From RGIG1995 sp045652425 (GTDB lineage Bacteria > Bacillota > Clostridia > Oscillospirales > CAG-272), in NCBI GenBank assembly GCA_045652425.1, contig JAZRUG010000019.1, positions 1-64,000 of the forward strand: a DNA stretch of 64,000 nt. Direction: 5' to 3'. Positions 60,769-64,000 of this stretch are shown here, piece after piece (within the stretch, counting starts at the first letter, position 1; every line of letters begins with the position of its first letter). Both the position numbers and the translations under genes were made by a program. Under the pieces are notes generated by a model. The model did not search any database. It was not told the origin of the DNA and was given only the letters and a program-made list of their open reading frames with translations.

Positions 60769-60918
60769 ATGAAACACATCGAAACTATCGAAACTCGTAA
60801 TCTTTGTGAAAGCGCAAAGAACGGCGGTTGCGGCGAATGCCAGACTTCTTGCCAGTCTGCTTGCAAGACAAGCTGCGGTATTGCTAACCAGCAGTGCGAA
60901 AACAAGGAAAGCAAGTAA
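60769..60918 (+). CDS. scfA: SCIFF ranthipeptide precursor
   Basis: A 49-residue precursor. The N-terminus MKHIETIETRNL is the conserved SCIFF leader and the core GGCGECQTSCQSACKTSCG is nearly invariant in the family (six cysteines in forty-five residues). I count seven cysteines here: 13, 21, 24, 28, 32, 36 and 43; Cys13 is the extra. The maturase joins Cys sulfurs to side-chain carbons (non-alpha thioethers). GGAGG lies 9 bases before the ATG. It is followed by a hairpin/T-run and then the maturase gene. Confidence 0.97.
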   Translation: MKHIETIETRNLCESAKNGGCGECQTSCQSACKTSCGIANQQCENKESK

Positions 60919-60942
60919 TTTAAGTTTTTAAAACTTTCCGAT

Positions 60943-60971
60943 AGAATGCCGCCTTTCTTGGCGGCATTTTT
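60943..60971 (+). terminator. Partial terminator between scfA and scfB
   Basis: AATGCCGCC (60945) pairs with GGCGGCATT around TTTCTT, followed by TTT. Its position would make the precursor mRNA more abundant than the maturase mRNA. Confidence 0.85.
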
Positions 60972-61000
60972 ACTGTAGATAATAAGGAGTTTATAAAATA

Positions 61001-62380
61001 ATGATACACCAGTACAAACTCAACGGTTACAATATAGTTCTCGATACCTGCTCGGGCGGTATTCACGTTGTTGATGACGTGGCATACGATATTATCGGGC
61101 TCTTCGAAAGCGAAAGCAAGGAAGATATAATCGCCAAGATGTCGAAGATTTACGTTGGTAAAGACGATATAACGGAAAAAGATATTGAAGAATGTTACGA
61201 ACAGGTAGAACAATTAAAGGAAATGGGTAAGCTTTTTGCCCCCGATACCTTTGAGAATATGGCGGGTAAACTGAAAGAAAAGACTTCTGGGGTTGTTAAA
61301 GCGCTCTGTTTACATATAGCCCACACCTGTAACCTTAATTGCGAATATTGCTTTGCAAGTCAGGGTAAATATCACGGTGAACGTGCCGTTATGTCTTTTG
61401 AAGTGGGTAAACAAGCCCTTGATTTCCTCGTTGCCAATTCGGGTACACGAAGAAACCTTGAGGTTGACTTTTTCGGCGGCGAGCCGTTGATGAATTTTGA
61501 AGTTGTAAAACAGCTTGTAGCTTATGCAAGAAGTATTGAAAAACAACATAACAAGAACTTCCGCTTTACTTTGACGACAAACGGACTTCTTATTGACGAT
61601 GACGTTATCGAGTGGGCAAACCGTGAGTGCAGTAACGTTGTACTCAGCCTCGACGGCAGAAAAGAGATACACGACAGATTCCGCGTTGACTATGCGGGTA
61701 ACGGAAGCTGGGAAAGAATAGTTCCCCTCTTCCAAAAGTTTGTTAAGGCGCGTGAGGGCAAAAACTACTATATGCGCGGTACCTTTACCCACGCTAACCC
61801 CGATTTCCTTGAAGATATTAAACAGATGCTTGACCTTGGTTTTACAGAGCTTAGTATGGAGCCAGTTGTATGCGCCCCCGGCGATAAGTCGGAGTTGACA
61901 CCCGAGGATATGAAGATAGTATCAAAACAGTACGAAGAACTTGCAAAACTTATGCTCGAAAGAGATAAGGAAGGAAGACCGTTTACGTTCTATCACTATA
62001 TGATTGACTTGACGGGCGGCCCCTGTATATATAAACGTATTTCCGGTTGCGGCTCGGGTACGGAATATATGGCTGTTACCCCTTGGGGCGACCTCTATCC
62101 TTGCCACCAGTTCGTTGGCGAAGAAAGCTATAAGCTCGGCGATATATGGAACGGCGTTACAAATAAAGAGAAACAAGAGGAATTTGCTTGCTGTAACGTG
62201 TATGCAAGAGAAGAATGCCGCGACTGTTGGGCAAAACTCTATTGCTCGGGCGGGTGCGCCGCAAACGCTTACCATTCCACAGGCTCGGTTAAGGGCGTTT
62301 ATAAGGCAGGCTGCGAACTGTTTAAGAAGCGTATGGAATGCGCTATTATGATTGAAATTGCAAGAAAGTTAAATCGGTAG
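61001..62380 (+). CDS. scfB: Radical SAM thioether-forming SCIFF maturase
   Basis: 459 residues. An N-terminal peptide-recognition-like region (1-95) is followed by the radical SAM core with CNLNCEYC (Cys110, Cys114, Cys117) binding the SAM 4Fe-4S cluster. DFFGGEPLMNF and LSLDGRKEIHDRFR are further core motifs. The SPASM region has auxiliary-cluster cysteines in GGPCIYKRISGCGSG, LYPCHQF and CRDCWAKLYCSGGCAAN...GCELF. It installs the cysteine thioethers in the peptide encoded just upstream. AAGGAG precedes the ATG. Confidence 0.97.
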   Translation: MIHQYKLNGYNIVLDTCSGGIHVVDDVAYDIIGLFESESKEDIIAKMSKIYVGKDDITEKDIEECYEQVEQLKEMGKLFAPDTFENMAGKLKEKTSGVVKALCLHIAHTCNLNCEYCFASQGKYHGERAVMSFEVGKQALDFLVANSGTRRNLEVDFFGGEPLMNFEVVKQLVAYARSIEKQHNKNFRFTLTTNGLLIDDDVIEWANRECSNVVLSLDGRKEIHDRFRVDYAGNGSWERIVPLFQKFVKAREGKNYYMRGTFTHANPDFLEDIKQMLDLGFTELSMEPVVCAPGDKSELTPEDMKIVSKQYEELAKLMLERDKEGRPFTFYHYMIDLTGGPCIYKRISGCGSGTEYMAVTPWGDLYPCHQFVGEESYKLGDIWNGVTNKEKQEEFACCNVYAREECRDCWAKLYCSGGCAANAYHSTGSVKGVYKAGCELFKKRMECAIMIEIARKLNR

Positions 62381-62388
62381 TATAGTAT

Positions 62389-62565
62389 TCAGGGCTTTGC
62401 CCTGAAACCCACCAAAGAAGCTTTTTGAAAAAAGCTCCTTTGGAATCCGCAAAAACTTTAACTTCCAATATAAAATTGACCATTGGTCAGAGAGGAGCTT
62501 GCTCCTCTCGTATTTTAAAGTTTTTGAGGGTGTGGGAACCTTTTTTCAAAAAGTTCCCACGTAAA
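62389..62565. repeat. Multi-hairpin intergenic repeat
   Basis: Four hairpins in a row: TTCAGGGC/GCCCTGAA, CCAAAGAAGCTTTTT/AAAAAGCTCCTTTGG, AGAGGAGC/GCTCCTCT (inside an AAAAACTTTAA/TTAAAGTTTTT pair) and GGGAACCTTTTT/AAAAAGTTCCC. The first two can end the scfB transcript. The regular layout suggests a mobile repeat. Confidence 0.75.
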
Positions 62566-62587
62566 ATTTTTTTAGGGGCAGAAGAAA

Positions 62588-63925
62588 ATGAAAACACCCA
62601 TCTGTGATTTTGTAAAGCAATATGCAGAGAGCAAAACGGCACGCATGCATATGCCGGGACACAAGGGAAAGGCTTTTTTAGGCTTTGAAGCTCTTGACAT
62701 AACCGAAATAAAGGGTGCTGACAGTCTATACGAGGCTGACGGCATAATAGCGGAGAGCGAAAGAAACGCCTCTGCCCTTTTTGGCTGCAAAACTTTTTAT
62801 TCTGCCGAGGGTTCTTCACTTGCCATAAGGGCAATGCTATATTTATGTGAATTATACGCAAAGTCCAAAAATAAAAAAACGCTTATATACGCGGGAAGAA
62901 ATGCGCACAAGAGTTTTATAAACACTATTGCCTTACTCGACGTTGATATAGAATGGTTAGATAACGGAAAAGACAGCTCGTATCTGTCGTTTAATATAGA
63001 CTGCGAAGCATTGGAATCAAAGATAAAAAATTCAGAGCAAGAACCGACAGCAATATATATAACCTCCCCCGATTATTTAGGCAATACGGCGGATATATCT
63101 GCAATATCAAAGATATGTAAAAAATACGGCATTCTTCTGTTGGTTGACAACGCCCACGGAGCATATTTGAAGTTTTTGCCCGATTCCATTCACCCCATAG
63201 ATTTAGGTGCTGATATGTGTTGCGACTCAGCCCATAAGACGTTACCGGTGCTTACGGGTGGCGCATATCTGCATATATCGAACAATGCCCCTGCCCTTTT
63301 GGCAGAGAGCGCAAAACAAGCGTTATCCCTCTTTGGCTCAACGAGTCCGTCATATTTGATATTACAATCGCTCGATAAGGCAAATGAATATATTGCCGAG
63401 GATTACAAAACAAGACTTTTACATAATTACGATGCAATAAGAAATGTAAAATATACGCTAACCGAGAACGGATATAGCTTGATTGGCGACGAACCTATGA
63501 AGATAACTGTTGAAACTAAAAAATACGGCTACACAGGAACAGAATTTGCCGATATTTTACGTAAATATAATATTGAGTGTGAATTTGCAGACCACGATTA
63601 CGTTGTATTTATGTTAAGTGCGGAAACCTCGGAAAGCGAAATTAACACGTTAGAAAGAGTGTTATTGTCTATAGAAAAGAGAAAAATGATAACAACGTTA
63701 CCGCCAAAGATGATATTACCGAAGAGGGTTATGTCGGTAAGAGAAGCGACAATGTCGCCTTATGAAGAGATAGATGCAAAAGACGCCTTCGGCAGAATCC
63801 TTGCCTTTTCCGAGGTAGGCTGTCCCCCCGCCGTACCCATAGTTGTTTCTGGCGAAATAATCGACAAAGACGCAATAAGTTGCTTTGAATATTATGGCAT
63901 AGAAAGATGCCGCGTGGTGAAGTAA
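62588..63925 (+). CDS. Orn/Lys/Arg decarboxylase-family PLP enzyme
   Basis: 445 residues, fold type I PLP enzyme. The start (MHMPGHKGK, DITEIKGADSLYEADGII) and the Schiff-base Lys motif DSAHKTLPVLTGGAYLH are typical of the short Firmicute members (YaaO/SpeA type). LLVDNAHGAYLKF binds the cofactor. The C-terminal domain includes SVREATMSPYEEIDAKDAFGR and ends with PPAVPIVVSGEII. It may make a polyamine precursor, but lysine, arginine or ornithine cannot be chosen from sequence. Confidence 0.9.
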   Translation: MKTPICDFVKQYAESKTARMHMPGHKGKAFLGFEALDITEIKGADSLYEADGIIAESERNASALFGCKTFYSAEGSSLAIRAMLYLCELYAKSKNKKTLIYAGRNAHKSFINTIALLDVDIEWLDNGKDSSYLSFNIDCEALESKIKNSEQEPTAIYITSPDYLGNTADISAISKICKKYGILLLVDNAHGAYLKFLPDSIHPIDLGADMCCDSAHKTLPVLTGGAYLHISNNAPALLAESAKQALSLFGSTSPSYLILQSLDKANEYIAEDYKTRLLHNYDAIRNVKYTLTENGYSLIGDEPMKITVETKKYGYTGTEFADILRKYNIECEFADHDYVVFMLSAETSESEINTLERVLLSIEKRKMITTLPPKMILPKRVMSVREATMSPYEEIDAKDAFGRILAFSEVGCPPAVPIVVSGEIIDKDAISCFEYYGIERCRVVK

Positions 63926-63967
63926 TACCCCCAAGCTATTGTTAACAAAAAATTCATAATCTTCCTA

Positions 63968-63996
63968 TTGCAAAATGGCTTGATATGTGGTATAAT
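63968..63996 (+). promoter_or_regulatory. Promoter at the window end
   Basis: TTGCAA (63968-63973), 17-base spacer, TATAAT (63991-63996); its gene lies beyond the window. Confidence 0.75.
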
Positions 63997-64000
63997 CACA

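Overview
The window looks like chromosome from an anaerobic, probably gut-dwelling member of the Clostridia (Eubacteriales). Pointers are the IspH-ribosomal protein S1 fusion, a SCIFF ranthipeptide precursor with its radical-SAM maturase, ECF-type vitamin transporters, a cohesin/dockerin pair, MecA, and strong TTGACA-N17-TATAAT promoters with AGGAGG-type ribosome binding sites. Taxonomy is inferred from gene content only.

Layout. 0.5-3.1 kb: thiT behind a TPP riboswitch, then tsf and rpsB (minus). 3.3-5.6 kb: two tandem paralogous amidohydrolases (minus). 5.7-8.8 kb: an FeoA-FeoB fusion behind a promoter with a DtxR/IdeR-like palindrome, then a HAD phosphatase (plus). 9.0-10.4 kb: coaX and an ECF S component (minus). 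10.6-14.2 kb: a membrane-anchored cohesin protein and a dockerin-bearing glucosaminidase (minus). 14.4 kb: a tiny Asn-rich protein. 15.1-21.2 kb: ispH-rpsA, plsC, cmk, a BaiN/HI0933-type flavoprotein and purD (minus). 21.8-24.4 kb: mntP, a HAD phosphatase and pepT (minus), with a second decayed copy of the pepT 3' end. 24.7 kb: an Ldh/MDH-type dehydrogenase (plus). 26.3-33.5 kb: two very large paralogous secreted proteins (minus). 33.7-36.3 kb: a family 4 uracil-DNA glycosylase, mecA and gpsA (minus).

36.8-54.0 kb is a prophage-like block on the plus strand: terminase, portal, scaffold, N4-gp56-type capsid, connector, beta-propeller-like tail protein, fibre, repeat-rich coiled-coil protein, receptor-binding protein, holins and a GH25 endolysin. 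No integrase, repressor, tape measure, tail tube or sheath gene was seen, the one replication gene is truncated, and chromosomal repeat families sit in several of its intergenic gaps. This suggests a long-resident, short-tailed, possibly domesticated particle. Then come tRNA-Glu, pepD, tRNA-Arg, tRNA-His, serA and serC (54-59 kb). Last are a LysR regulator, the SCIFF precursor and maturase, and an Orn/Lys/Arg-decarboxylase-family enzyme (59.8-63.9 kb).

The intergenic space is unusually rich in repeats. There is a modular REP-like family built around a CTACTTTCTT hairpin, two inverted-repeat element families (MITE-like) with two copies each, a mirrored multi-hairpin array punctuated by GTGAAAT/ATTTCAC, and many terminators. 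These explain nearly every long gap between genes.
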